Positions 44,027-53,074 of a DNA stretch of 64,000 nucleotides are shown piece after piece (within the stretch, counting starts at the first letter, position 1; every line of letters starts with the position of its first letter). The stretch is from assembly GCF_001423745.1 (NCBI RefSeq), contig NZ_LMPC01000002.1, forward strand, positions 182,288-246,287. The letters run 5' to 3'. The notes beneath the pieces are model-generated. The model ran no database searches, was not told where the DNA came from, and saw only the letters and a list, made by a program, of their open reading frames with translations. The position numbers and the translations under genes are program-made. The DNA comes from Arthrobacter sp. Leaf337. GTDB taxonomy: Bacteria; Actinomycetota; Actinomycetes; Actinomycetales; Micrococcaceae.

Positions 44027-46129
44027 ATGGCCAGCCACACTACAGCCACCGGTCCGTCCCGGGCCCAGTCAACGACACCACCGCAGCCATCCGCACCTGC
44101 GCCCCAGGCGGCGATGAGCCACCGCCAGATCATGGAGGCCCTCACCGGGCTGCTGGCCGCATTCTTCACCGCCATCATCAGCAGCACCATCGTAGCCAAC
44201 GCGCTGCCCACCATCATGTCCGAGCTCAAGGGCACCCAGACGGACTTCGCCTGGGTCATCACGGCGGCACTGCTGGCCAACGCGGCCACCACACCGATCT
44301 GGGGAAAGCTCGCCGACCTCTTCGACAAGAAACTGCTCGTCCAGCTGAGCATTGTGATCTTCGTGGCCGGTTCCGTCATGGCGGGCCTGTCGGAAACGAT
44401 CCCGCTCCTGCTGACCGCCCGAGTCATCCAGGGTGTCGCCATGGGCGGCCTGACTGCCCTGGCGCAGGCCATTATCGGCTCCATCATCCCGCCCCGTGAC
44501 CGCGGTAAGTACTCCGGTTACATGGGCGGAGTGATGGCAGTGGGTACCGCCGGCGGCCCGCTGCTCGGCGGATTCATCGTGGACAGCCCGCTCGGCTGGC
44601 GCTGGACCTTCTTCGTCTGCGTTCCTTTGGCCGTCATCGCCCTGATCTTGCTGCAGATCACGCTGAAGCTTCCCCACGTCAAACGCCACGCCAAGATCGA
44701 CTGGCTTGGTTCCATCCTGCTCACTTCCGGCGTCAGCCTCCTCCTGATCTGGGTGTCCTTCGCCGGCAACCCGGACTACTACGACTGGTGGTCCTGGCAG
44801 ACAGCGGCCATGGTGGGCGGCGGCGTGCTGCTCCTGGCCCTCCTCGTCGTCGTGGAATCCAGGGTGGAACAGCCCATCATCCCGCTCAAGATCATCAGCG
44901 AACGCACCACGGCCCTGGCCATCCTGGCCTCCGTCGCAGTGGGCGTCGGCATGTTCGGATCCTCCGCCTTCCTGGGCCAGTACTTCCAGGTGGCCCGCGG
45001 GGCCACACCCACCGAAGCCGGCCTGCTGACACTGCCCATGATCGCCGGCAACCTTATCGGTTCGGTCCTGTCGGGCCAGCTGATCAGCCGGACCGGCAAA
45101 TGGAAGCGCTACCTGGTTGCGGGTTCCATCCTGTTGATCGGCGGCCTGGGACTGGCCGGCACTATCGACCACACCACCGAACTCTGGCTGACCGGCCTCT
45201 ACACCGCTGTCCTGGGCCTCGGCCTCGGCCTGCTGATGCAGAACCTCGTGCTGGCAGTGCAGAACACCGTCCGCGCCACGGACATCGGGACCGCCAGTGC
45301 CTCCGTCGCGTTCTTCCGCTCGGTGGGCGGCGCGATCGGCGTGTCCGTGCTGGGCGCCGTCCTGGCCAACCGGGTCAAGGAACTGGCTGCCGAAGGCCTC
45401 GCAGCAGCCGGGATTCCGGTTACAGGCGGATCAGCCGGTGCCAGCATGGATCTTCAGGACATGCCCGCCCCGATCCGGGACATCATGCGGGCAGCCTACG
45501 GTGACGCGACGGCCGAGATCTTCCTGATCTCCGCGGCCATCGGCATCATTGCCCTCGTAGCCATCCTGTTCATCAAGGAACAGCCGCTGCGCCGCACCGT
45601 GGATATCGTGCCAGCAACCGCGGCCGGCGCCACGGGGAACAATGCCCCCGCGGCCACCGCCGAGCCGGTCACAGCAGGCGGGTCCGGCATCGTGGATCTG
45701 GACCGGGAGTTCATCGAGGTCCTGAGCAGGCAGCGCGCGCACGAATCACGGTTCCCCGAAGCCGCGCGCATGGACCGGGACGTTACCGGCGACGAGCACG
45801 GTACCCGCGGCGGCGACATCCCCGCTGCGGGCAGGGAAGGCTCCCGGGCCCGTTCCCGGACCATGGTGGCGGACCGGCGGCCCGAAGCTGCCGACGTCGT
45901 GCCGCTCCTCCTGCAGACCCAGCAGCTGCTGGCGGAGCAGCAGCTCCAGCTGGCAGAGGCATTGCGGGCCGTTCGCGAACAGTCGGCGGAGCAGCGTGAG
46001 ATCGCGGCCGAACAGTCACGCATCAGCGAGCAACTCACCACCCTGCGGCGCCAGCTTGCCAAGGAACGGAAGCTGCAACGGGCGGCGGCGGACTACATCG
46101 CAACGCACGGGCGGCACCGGACCGAGTAA
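44027..46129 (+). CDS. DHA2-family exporter with C-terminal coiled coil
   Basis: The protein has 700 residues, longer than the usual 480-550 of EmrB/QacA exporters. Fourteen predicted helices occupy residues 30-525, with DFAWVITAALLANAATTPIWGKLADLFD and RVIQGVAMGGLTALAQAIIGS (motif C region). A disordered linker follows, and the last 70 residues (about 625-690) are a Glu/Gln/Leu-rich coiled coil with LLLQTQQLLAEQQLQLAEAL. The ATG at 44027 follows AAGGAG. Substrate unknown. Confidence 0.88.
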   Translation: MASHTTATGPSRAQSTTPPQPSAPAPQAAMSHRQIMEALTGLLAAFFTAIISSTIVANALPTIMSELKGTQTDFAWVITAALLANAATTPIWGKLADLFDKKLLVQLSIVIFVAGSVMAGLSETIPLLLTARVIQGVAMGGLTALAQAIIGSIIPPRDRGKYSGYMGGVMAVGTAGGPLLGGFIVDSPLGWRWTFFVCVPLAVIALILLQITLKLPHVKRHAKIDWLGSILLTSGVSLLLIWVSFAGNPDYYDWWSWQTAAMVGGGVLLLALLVVVESRVEQPIIPLKIISERTTALAILASVAVGVGMFGSSAFLGQYFQVARGATPTEAGLLTLPMIAGNLIGSVLSGQLISRTGKWKRYLVAGSILLIGGLGLAGTIDHTTELWLTGLYTAVLGLGLGLLMQNLVLAVQNTVRATDIGTASASVAFFRSVGGAIGVSVLGAVLANRVKELAAEGLAAAGIPVTGGSAGASMDLQDMPAPIRDIMRAAYGDATAEIFLISAAIGIIALVAILFIKEQPLRRTVDIVPATAAGATGNNAPAATAEPVTAGGSGIVDLDREFIEVLSRQRAHESRFPEAARMDRDVTGDEHGTRGGDIPAAGREGSRARSRTMVADRRPEAADVVPLLLQTQQLLAEQQLQLAEALRAVREQSAEQREIAAEQSRISEQLTTLRRQLAKERKLQRAAADYIATHGRHRTE

Positions 46130-46148
46130 CAGGACCCAATAACGTACG

Positions 46149-46182
46149 ACGGCGACGGCGGCTGAGTGCCGCCGTCGCCGTT
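46149..46182. terminator. Hairpin terminator between exporter and sortase
   Basis: ACGGCGACGGCGGC at 46149-46162 pairs perfectly with 46168-46181 over a five-base TGAGT loop. No long U tract. Convergent genes on both sides. Confidence 0.75.
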
Positions 46183-46194
46183 GCGATGTAGTCC

Positions 46195-47097
46195 TCAGGG
46201 CTCCGGGACCGGGGAGGCGACCACCACTACGTTCTTTCCCCAGGGGTCTTCGGTGTAGCAGCTGATGAGGACGAGGCGGTTGGGGAAGCCGGTCCAGATG
46301 GGGCTGTCCTTCAGGCTCGACTTCACGTAGGTATCCACCGAATCCACCCGGTACCGCATGGTTCCCGTTGCTGTGGTGACTTCCAGGATGTCCCCCGGGG
46401 TGCTCGAAGCGCTGAGCCGGTTGAACGGAGCGTCGCGGCCCTCCCAGCTGTGTCCGAGGATGTAGGTGCTGTTGGTGGACCCGGCGCCGGGCATGCCGAA
46501 GTTTGTCACCCAGTATCCGTCCACGGTGATCGGCGGCACGATCGCCTGGGATTCCAGTTCCTCCGGCGCCGGCGTGAGCGGATGGATGGTGACGTCCAGC
46601 CCGGCAGCGGGATACACGATCCGCGTGGGCGCAGCGGCCGGTGGATAGTTGGGAACGCTCGGCGTGGGCTGCTGTGCTGCGGGCGCAACCGCCGGGGATT
46701 TCTTGCCCGCGACGGCCGCCGAGCCCTTGCCGCTCCAAGCGAACGTATCCGGCGGGACGGCATCACGCGGGGTGGCGGACCGTGAATACGGGGCAGCTTC
46801 CAGGTGGAGTCCGGTCCCGCTCCCGCTGGAAGAGTTCCCGGCGCTTACGATGCCCGGCAGGAACGTCAGGGCGAAGAAGGCCAGAACGCCGGCGAGCAGC
46901 AGCAGCCGGTCGCCACGGTTGAGTGAAAGGCGCTTCAGGAAAGGCAGCTTGCGGGCCAGGCGGCTGAGCCGCCAGCCTTCGAAGGAACGGCGCTCGCCGG
47001 CCTCCGGGGTAGGGGTCCGGCTCTCGCCCGACTCCTGGGCAGCGGTCCGGCTACCCAGGGGCGGGCTGTCTGAGGGCTTGTGGCCGGGGAAGGACAT
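46195..47097 (-). CDS. Sortase (class uncertain, actinobacterial)
   Basis: The protein has 300 residues. A membrane segment lies near 65-86, with a long cytosolic N-terminus and an extracytoplasmic sortase domain from about 155. His216 is in TYILGHSWEGRD and Cys280 in LVLISCYTED. After Cys280 there is no arginine before the C-terminus; the place usually held by Arg reads WGKNVVVV, so only Lys288 is near. GGAGGAG is before the ATG at 47097. It lies 79 bases downstream of a gene encoding a surface protein with a sorting signal, on the same strand, and probably anchors that protein. Confidence 0.83.
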   Translation of the reverse strand: MSFPGHKPSDSPPLGSRTAAQESGESRTPTPEAGERRSFEGWRLSRLARKLPFLKRLSLNRGDRLLLLAGVLAFFALTFLPGIVSAGNSSSGSGTGLHLEAAPYSRSATPRDAVPPDTFAWSGKGSAAVAGKKSPAVAPAAQQPTPSVPNYPPAAAPTRIVYPAAGLDVTIHPLTPAPEELESQAIVPPITVDGYWVTNFGMPGAGSTNSTYILGHSWEGRDAPFNRLSASSTPGDILEVTTATGTMRYRVDSVDTYVKSSLKDSPIWTGFPNRLVLISCYTEDPWGKNVVVVASPVPEP

Positions 47098-47176
47098 CTG
47101 GACTCCTCCAGGGAGAGTGGCGTGGACGGGCATCGCACCGTGATGGCGGATGCCCGTCCGCACCGCAGGATCGGAC

Positions 47177-47944
47177 CTACTTGGATCCGGGCACGTCCTG
47201 CAGGCGTCCCCGCTGCCGCAGGGCAATCAGCCCCGTTGCTCCAAGGAGTGCAGCCAGGCCGCCGAACCAGGCCGGCATTCCGGCGTCGGGCTGGCTTCCG
47301 GCCGCGGTCTGGGCGTTGAAACCGCGGTTGACCACGGGTACTACTGCTGCTGCCGCCCCGACCGGTGCCGCTGCAGCTCCCGTGGGAGTCTGTGCCGGCG
47401 GAGTTACAGCAGGTGGTGTCACTCCCGGCGGTGTCACGACCGGCGGGACGACAACGGGCGGGACAACCACCGGCGGAGTCTCTGGCTTTTCTTCCTCTTC
47501 CTCTTCCTCTGCGACGCAACCACCGGCCGGGACCGGGTAGATGTCGGCGCGGCCGTTGTGTCCGTCCTTGTGGCCGTTCCACCAGGCCTTTTCCGGAATC
47601 GTGATGACGACGTACGGGTTCTTTTCGGATCCCGTGGCGTGGCAAATGGTGACCTTGTCCGGGCCATGGCCCGAGTCGTCGTCATCATCATCCTTGCCTC
47701 CGCCCGGGCAACCGTACGCCGGTGCAGGAATCAGGTCGCCTTCATGCGAAGCATGGCCACCATTTCCGTTGAGCGCGTTTTCGCTGACAGTGATGTGAAC
47801 GTACGGGTTCGTTTCGGAGCCCGTTGCGTGGCAAATGCTGACTTTTTTGTCGTTGTCATCGCCCTTGTCGCCGGCATTTGCCGGAGCCGTGACGCCTATT
47901 AACGCAATGCCTGCAATTCCGGCAGTTGCGAGGATTCTCTTCAT
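47177..47944 (-). CDS. Sortase-anchored surface protein with two CHATG modules
   Basis: The protein has 255 residues. A signal peptide ends near Ala24 (PANA|GDK). Two homologous modules of about 45 residues (33-78 and 96-143) share KVxICHATGSExNPYVxITx, internal His/Gly and a final GC, so each has two Cys and several His. An Asp run follows module 1 and a Glu run follows module 2. Then come a Pro-rich PPVVVPPVVTPP stalk, QPDAG (218-222) as possible sorting motif, a hydrophobic stretch and RQRGR. GGAG is six bases before ATG 47944. Function unknown; metal or ligand binding outside the cell is possible. Confidence 0.78.
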   Translation of the reverse strand: MKRILATAGIAGIALIGVTAPANAGDKGDDNDKKVSICHATGSETNPYVHITVSENALNGNGGHASHEGDLIPAPAYGCPGGGKDDDDDDSGHGPDKVTICHATGSEKNPYVVITIPEKAWWNGHKDGHNGRADIYPVPAGGCVAEEEEEEEKPETPPVVVPPVVVPPVVTPPGVTPPAVTPPAQTPTGAAAAPVGAAAAVVPVVNRGFNAQTAAGSQPDAGMPAWFGGLAALLGATGLIALRQRGRLQDVPGSK

Positions 47945-48406
47945 GGGATTCTCCATCTGGATCATTTTGGACTGACCAGACTGCGGGAGCGGGAGGCCCA
48001 TGGAGGAGCCGACCGTTGTTCGTAGATGCCCAGTCCACCTGCGACTCTCCTGCAGAGTTGTCAACTATCTGACCACTTCACGCTAAGCCTCAGGCACTGC
48101 GTAGTCGCGAGTGGCCGGTACTTGACTGGGCACTCGTTTTTCACAGCGATTCCCCTTTGAACCGAGGGGTGACACCCGTTTCTCCCGTAACAAGAGGCAC
48201 GTGCGCACGCTGCAGTGGCACTGCCCGCGCCGGCAAGACGGCCCGCCACAACGGCCCTTCGGCCGATACGCCATTCGGATGATATTTCCCCGGCGTTGTT
48301 TCGCCGAGGCAACGAATTTCGTAGAGTGGGAAGGCTGAGAGTGTCAGCCCCCGCTGCTATTACTTTCCTCCATACACTTCGCGCACTTTCCAAAGGACTC
48401 CCGGGC
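47945..48406. other. Divergent intergenic region, surface protein and ABC exporter
   Basis: About 462 bases. The part next to the surface protein gene is its likely leader. A small palindrome GGGTG-T-CACCC lies near 48167-48180. I see no convincing gene, RNA or promoter here, although the ABC frame stays open for some way upstream of its chosen start. Confidence 0.4.
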
Positions 48407-50140
48407 ATGCTTGTCACCCTCATACGGCGCTACTCCAAGCCGTATTTGCCGTATATCGCGGCAGTCATTCTTTTCCAGCTGGCATCCACCATCGCGGCCC
48501 TCTACCTACCAAGCCTGAACGCACAGATCATCGACGAGGGAGTCTCCCGCGGCGATACCGACTACATCTGGAGGACGGGCGGGCTGATGCTCGGCGTTGC
48601 ACTGGTCCAGGTGGCTACCGCCATCACCGGCGTCTACTTCGGTTCCAAGGCGGCCATGGCATTCGGCCGGGACCTCCGGCGCGGCGTCTTCCGCAAGGTG
48701 ACCAGCTTTTCAGCCAAGGACGTCAATGTTTTCGGCGCGCCCACCCTGATCACGCGCGGCACGAACGATGTCCAGCAGGTGCAAATGCTCGTGCTGATGG
48801 GGCTGAACTTCATGGTGGCCACGCCCATCATGTGCATCGGCGGCATTGTCATGGCCTTGCGCGAGGACCTGAGCCTGTCCTGGCTGGTCTGGGTGTCCGT
48901 CCCTGTCCTGATTGCCGTCGTGGGCTACCTCGTGGTCCGCCTCATGCCGCTCTTCCGTTCCATGCAGACGAAAATCGACCGCATCAACGGCATTCTCCGC
49001 GAGCAGATCATCGGCATCCGCGTGGTCCGCGCCTTCGTCCGGGAACCGCACGAGACGGAGCGATTTGGCGGGGCCAACCGCGAACTCACCGATGTCTCGC
49101 TGAAAATTGGCTCCTTGTTCGTTCTGATGTTCCCGGCCATCGGGATGATCCTCCATGTCTCCACCGCAGCCGTGTTGTGGTTCGGCGGCCAACGGGTGGA
49201 TGCCGGGGAGATGCAGGTCGGTTCCCTGACGGCCTTTCTGCAGTACCTCCTGCAGATCCTGATGGCGGTCATGATGGGCACGTTCATGGCCATGATGATT
49301 CCGCGGGCCTCGGTCTGTGCGGACCGCATCGGTGAGGTGCTCGACGTCGAACCCTCCATCCATGAACCGGAGGCGCCGGTGGCGCCCACCCACAGGACCG
49401 GTCGCGTGGAGTACCGCAATGTCTCGTTCGCATACCCCGGGGCCGAAGAACCCGTCCTGAGCAACATCAGCTTCACCGCCGAGCCCGGCCAGACCGTGGC
49501 CATTGTCGGTTCAACCGGCGCCGGCAAGACCAGCCTGCTGTCCCTGTTGCCGCGGCTTTACGATGTCGCGTCCGGCGAGGTGCTGCTCGACGGCGTCCCC
49601 ATCACCAACCTTGAGCGTTCCGAAATCACCGGCCGGGTGGCCATGGTGCCGCAGCGGCCGTACCTCTTTTCCGGGACCATCGAGCACAACCTGCGGTTCG
49701 GCAAGACGGAGGCCACGGATCAGGAGCTGTGGGACGCGCTCACAGTGGCCCAGGCTGCTGACTTCGTCCGGGACAAGAAAAACGGGCTGGGGTCCCGGAT
49801 CGCCCAGGGCGGCACCAACGTCTCGGGCGGCCAGCGCCAGCGCCTGTGCATCGCCGGGGCGTTGGTGACCCAGCCCAAGGTGTACTTGTTCGACGACTCC
49901 TTCTCGGCGCTCGACGTCGCCACGGACGCCCGGCTGCGCCGTGCGCTCAAGGCAAAGACGGCGGACGCCACCGTCATCATTGTGGGCCAGCGCGTGTCCA
50001 CCATTGCCGATGCCGACCAGATCCTGGTGCTGGACAACGGCCGGATCGTGGACCGGGGAACGCACGATGAACTGCTGCTGAGTTCCACCACCTACCAGGA
50101 AATCGTCGAGTCCCAGCTGACTGCGGAGGAAGTGGCATGA
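48407..50140 (+). CDS. Heterodimeric ABC exporter, subunit with degenerate site
   Basis: The protein has 577 residues: six membrane helices then an ATPase domain. Walker A is GSTGAGKTS, signature VSGGQRQR, Walker B VYLFDDSFSALD, in which Asp replaces the catalytic Glu. So its own ATP site should be weak, while its intact signature completes the site of the partner. ATG 48407 follows AAAGGACT; the frame extends further upstream without a clear start. It overlaps the second subunit by four bases. Substrate unknown (lipids, drugs or peptides are typical). Confidence 0.92.
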   Translation: MLVTLIRRYSKPYLPYIAAVILFQLASTIAALYLPSLNAQIIDEGVSRGDTDYIWRTGGLMLGVALVQVATAITGVYFGSKAAMAFGRDLRRGVFRKVTSFSAKDVNVFGAPTLITRGTNDVQQVQMLVLMGLNFMVATPIMCIGGIVMALREDLSLSWLVWVSVPVLIAVVGYLVVRLMPLFRSMQTKIDRINGILREQIIGIRVVRAFVREPHETERFGGANRELTDVSLKIGSLFVLMFPAIGMILHVSTAAVLWFGGQRVDAGEMQVGSLTAFLQYLLQILMAVMMGTFMAMMIPRASVCADRIGEVLDVEPSIHEPEAPVAPTHRTGRVEYRNVSFAYPGAEEPVLSNISFTAEPGQTVAIVGSTGAGKTSLLSLLPRLYDVASGEVLLDGVPITNLERSEITGRVAMVPQRPYLFSGTIEHNLRFGKTEATDQELWDALTVAQAADFVRDKKNGLGSRIAQGGTNVSGGQRQRLCIAGALVTQPKVYLFDDSFSALDVATDARLRRALKAKTADATVIIVGQRVSTIADADQILVLDNGRIVDRGTHDELLLSSTTYQEIVESQLTAEEVA

Positions 50141-52179
50141 GCACCAACGAAAAACTGGCGGCAGGCCAGGACACGGTTCCCGCGGAGGACGACGACTTCT
50201 ACGAAGAGGAATACAAGCCCACGGAGGCCGACGGAGACATGTTCGGCGGGACGCCGGCGAAGAAGGCAGAGCACTTCTGGCCGTCCGCCAAGCGCCTGAT
50301 GGGGTTGCTTAAGCCTGAGGCCGCCGGCATCGCCGTGGTCCTCGCAATGGTGACAGTCGCCGTCGTCCTGAACGTCGTTGCCCCCAAGATCCTGGGGCAG
50401 GCCATGGATGTCATCTTCGGGGGAGTAGTGGGCAAGCAGCTGCCCGCCGGAGTCAGCAAGGACCAGTTCGTCGACGGGCTGCGCGCCCAGGGCGACAACA
50501 ACTTCGCGGACATGATCGCCAAGATGGAACTCGTTCCGGGTGTGGGAATCGACTTCCAGAAGCTGTCGTTCCTGATCAGCGTGGTGCTGGTGATGTACTT
50601 CGTGGCGAACATCTTCACCTGGCTGCAGGGCTATGTCTTGAACGTGCTCGTGATGCGGGTGGTGCGCCAACTGCGTGACGACACCGAGAAAAAGCTCAAC
50701 CGGCTGCCGTTGAACTACTTCGACACCCGCCAGCGGGGCGACACCCTGTCCCGCGTCACCAACGACGTCGACAACATCCAGCAGGCGCTGCAGCAGGCCT
50801 TCGCGCAACTACTCAGTTCCGCGCTGACGGTGCTCGGCATCGTCATCATGATGTTCGTGGTGTCGTGGCAGCTGGCCCTCATCGCACTGGTTGCCCTCCC
50901 GCTGTCCGGCGTGGCCGCGGGCATCATCGGCTCGCGCAGCCAGAAGCTGTTCGCAGCGCAATGGAAAAACACCGGCCAGCTCAACGGCCAGATCGAGGAA
51001 TCGTTCTCCGGTCACGACCTCGTGCGGGTCTTCGGCCGCGACGCGGACATCCTGGCAAGCTTCGATGAACGGAACGAAGCCCTCTACAAGGCCAGCTTCG
51101 GAGCCCAGTTCGTCTCAGGCATGATCATGCCGGTCATGCAGTTCGTCTCCTACCTCAGCTACGTGGGCATCGCGGTGGTCGGCGGATTGCGGGTGGCTTC
51201 CGGCGGCATGAGCCTGGGCGACGCCACCGCTTTCATCCAGTACTCCCGGGAGTTCACACAGCCGCTGGGCCAGATGGCAGGCATGGCCAACATGCTGCAG
51301 TCCGGCGTTGCCTCGGCAGAGCGCGTCTTCGAATTCCTGGATTCCGAGGAACAGGATGCCGAGACCGCCACCGAGCACCTGCCCGCCAAGACCGACGGCC
51401 ACGTCGAGTTCAGGCACGTGACGTTCAGCTACTCCGCGGACAAGCCTTTGATCGAGGACCTTTCGTTCACCGCCGAGCCGGGTCATACCGTTGCAATCGT
51501 CGGGCCCACCGGCGCTGGCAAGACCACCCTGGTCAACCTGGTGATGCGGTTCTACGAGCTCAGTTCGGGAAGCATCACGTTGGACGGCGTGGATATCACC
51601 CACCTGAGCCGCTCCGAGCTGCGGGCCAAAGTGGGCATGGTGCTGCAGGACGCGTGGCTGTTCGGCGGCAGCATCTACGACAACATCAAATACGGAAACC
51701 TCAACGCCACCGAGGACCAAGTCATGGAGGCGGCCCGTGCAACGTTCGTTGACCGGTTCGTCCGGGCACTGCCGGACGGCTACGACACGGTCATTGATGA
51801 GGAAGGCAACAACGTCAGCGCAGGTGAGAAGCAGCTCATCACCATCGCACGGGCTTTTGTGGCCAACCCGTCCCTGCTCATCCTGGACGAGGCAACCAGT
51901 TCGGTGGACACGCGCACGGAAGTCCTGGTCCAGAAAGCCATGGCGGCCCTGCGGACGGACCGCACCAGCTTTGTGATTGCGCACCGGCTGTCCACCATCC
52001 GCGACGCCGACACCATCCTGGTCATGGAAGCCGGGCGGATCGTGGAACAGGGCAACCACCACGACCTGCTGGAGCTCAAGGGCGCCTACCACCGGCTTTA
52101 CATGTCCCAGTTCGCCGGCGAGGATGCGGACGCCGCCTTGGCGGATTCCACGGACAACACGACGGCGGCCCGGAGTTGA
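50137..52179 (+). CDS. Heterodimeric ABC exporter, subunit with active site
   Basis: The protein has 680 residues. About 45 extra N-terminal residues are acidic, and an insertion of about 60 residues follows helix 1. Walker A is GPTGAGKTT, Walker B LLILDEATSSVD with the catalytic Glu, and the signature is VSAGEKQL, which departs from LSGGQ. Together with the first subunit, one ATP site is canonical and one degenerate, as in BmrCD and TM287/288-type exporters. It starts in an ATGA overlap and ends in overlap with a thioesterase gene. Confidence 0.93.
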   Translation: MSTNEKLAAGQDTVPAEDDDFYEEEYKPTEADGDMFGGTPAKKAEHFWPSAKRLMGLLKPEAAGIAVVLAMVTVAVVLNVVAPKILGQAMDVIFGGVVGKQLPAGVSKDQFVDGLRAQGDNNFADMIAKMELVPGVGIDFQKLSFLISVVLVMYFVANIFTWLQGYVLNVLVMRVVRQLRDDTEKKLNRLPLNYFDTRQRGDTLSRVTNDVDNIQQALQQAFAQLLSSALTVLGIVIMMFVVSWQLALIALVALPLSGVAAGIIGSRSQKLFAAQWKNTGQLNGQIEESFSGHDLVRVFGRDADILASFDERNEALYKASFGAQFVSGMIMPVMQFVSYLSYVGIAVVGGLRVASGGMSLGDATAFIQYSREFTQPLGQMAGMANMLQSGVASAERVFEFLDSEEQDAETATEHLPAKTDGHVEFRHVTFSYSADKPLIEDLSFTAEPGHTVAIVGPTGAGKTTLVNLVMRFYELSSGSITLDGVDITHLSRSELRAKVGMVLQDAWLFGGSIYDNIKYGNLNATEDQVMEAARATFVDRFVRALPDGYDTVIDEEGNNVSAGEKQLITIARAFVANPSLLILDEATSSVDTRTEVLVQKAMAALRTDRTSFVIAHRLSTIRDADTILVMEAGRIVEQGNHHDLLELKGAYHRLYMSQFAGEDADAALADSTDNTTAARS

Positions 52180-52631
52180 GCGCCGCAGCCCGGCGCATCG
52201 AGGTCCAGGTGCCGATGCGCTGGGGAGACATGGATGCTTATGGTCACGTCAACAATGTGCAGATCGTGCGGATCCTGGAGGAAGCCCGAATCGCGGCCTT
52301 CGGACCGCCCCGCGGCGCCGGCCTGCCCGGCGTCGAGCCGCAGGTGTCCCTGTTCAACGACGTGGCAGAGGGCACCATGGCTTTGGTGGTGGAGCACAAG
52401 ATCCGGTACGTCAGGACGCTCGACTACCGGAACGTTCCGGCTGTGGTCCAGCTGTGGATCGGCGCTGTCAAAGGTGCCAGCTTCGACATCCACTACCTGC
52501 TGCAGGACCCGGTGACTAGGGAGGACTGCGTCAAGGCCACCACGCATCTGGCCTTCGTGGATGAGGCTACCGGCCGGGTGCTGCGGCTGACTCCGGAACA
52601 GAAGGAGCGGCTGGCTCCGTTCACGGCCTGA
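52176..52631 (+). CDS. Hotdog-fold acyl-CoA thioesterase, 4HBT family
   Basis: The protein has 151 residues. The catalytic region PMRWGDMDAYGHVNNVQIVRILEEARI near residue 13 contains the Asp expected in 4-hydroxybenzoyl-CoA-thioesterase-like enzymes. A TTG start at 52176 overlaps the ABC stop. It hydrolyses an acyl-CoA; the acyl group is unknown. Coupling to the ABC exporter genes suggests shared expression. Confidence 0.87.
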   Translation: MSAAARRIEVQVPMRWGDMDAYGHVNNVQIVRILEEARIAAFGPPRGAGLPGVEPQVSLFNDVAEGTMALVVEHKIRYVRTLDYRNVPAVVQLWIGAVKGASFDIHYLLQDPVTREDCVKATTHLAFVDEATGRVLRLTPEQKERLAPFTA

Positions 52632-52755
52632 GCCCAAAGCCCCTACCTTGGAGCGGGGCGGCGTCCCTATGATCGTCACACGGGGGCGCCAGAAAAACGC
52701 ACCAACGGAACCAATCCACCAACGGAACAAGTCCACAAACGAGGGAGCATCGGCC

Positions 52756-53004
52756 ATGGCCACTAAGAAAAAGAAGAAGTCCTGGAAGGAAATGCCGCCG
52801 CTGGCACGGTTCGGGACCCTGGTGGCAGCCGCCGTGCAGCTCTCCCTCCTGATCGCGGCCCAGCGGGACATTTCCCGGCGGCCCGCGGAGCAGATCCGCG
52901 GCAGCAAGGCGTTGTGGCGTGCTGTCACGCTGATCAACTTCGTCGGTCCGGGAAGCTACTTCGCGTTCGGTCGCAAGAACCTGCCCGCCAGCGCCAAGCG
53001 CTGA
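52756..53004 (+). CDS. Small PLD-N-like membrane protein
   Basis: The protein has 82 residues. A Lys-rich N-terminus (ATKKKKKSWKEM) is followed by a membrane-prone segment (FGTLVAAAVQLSLLIAA) and a second one near FVGPGSYFAFGRK; the arrangement fits the phospholipase-D nuclease N-terminal domain family, small proteins of unknown function. GGGAGC lies before ATG 52756. Confidence 0.72.
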   Translation: MATKKKKKSWKEMPPLARFGTLVAAAVQLSLLIAAQRDISRRPAEQIRGSKALWRAVTLINFVGPGSYFAFGRKNLPASAKR

Positions 53005-53074
53005 CTCCCCGCATCAGCCTCCAACACATCGCAGCGCCCCCGCGGCATCAGGCCGTCCCGCGTCGCAACGCGGC

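Noticed and set aside
48160..48190. GGGTG-T-CACCC palindrome considered as a riboswitch or operator
   Set aside because: Only five-base arms and no wider conserved structure that I can recognise.
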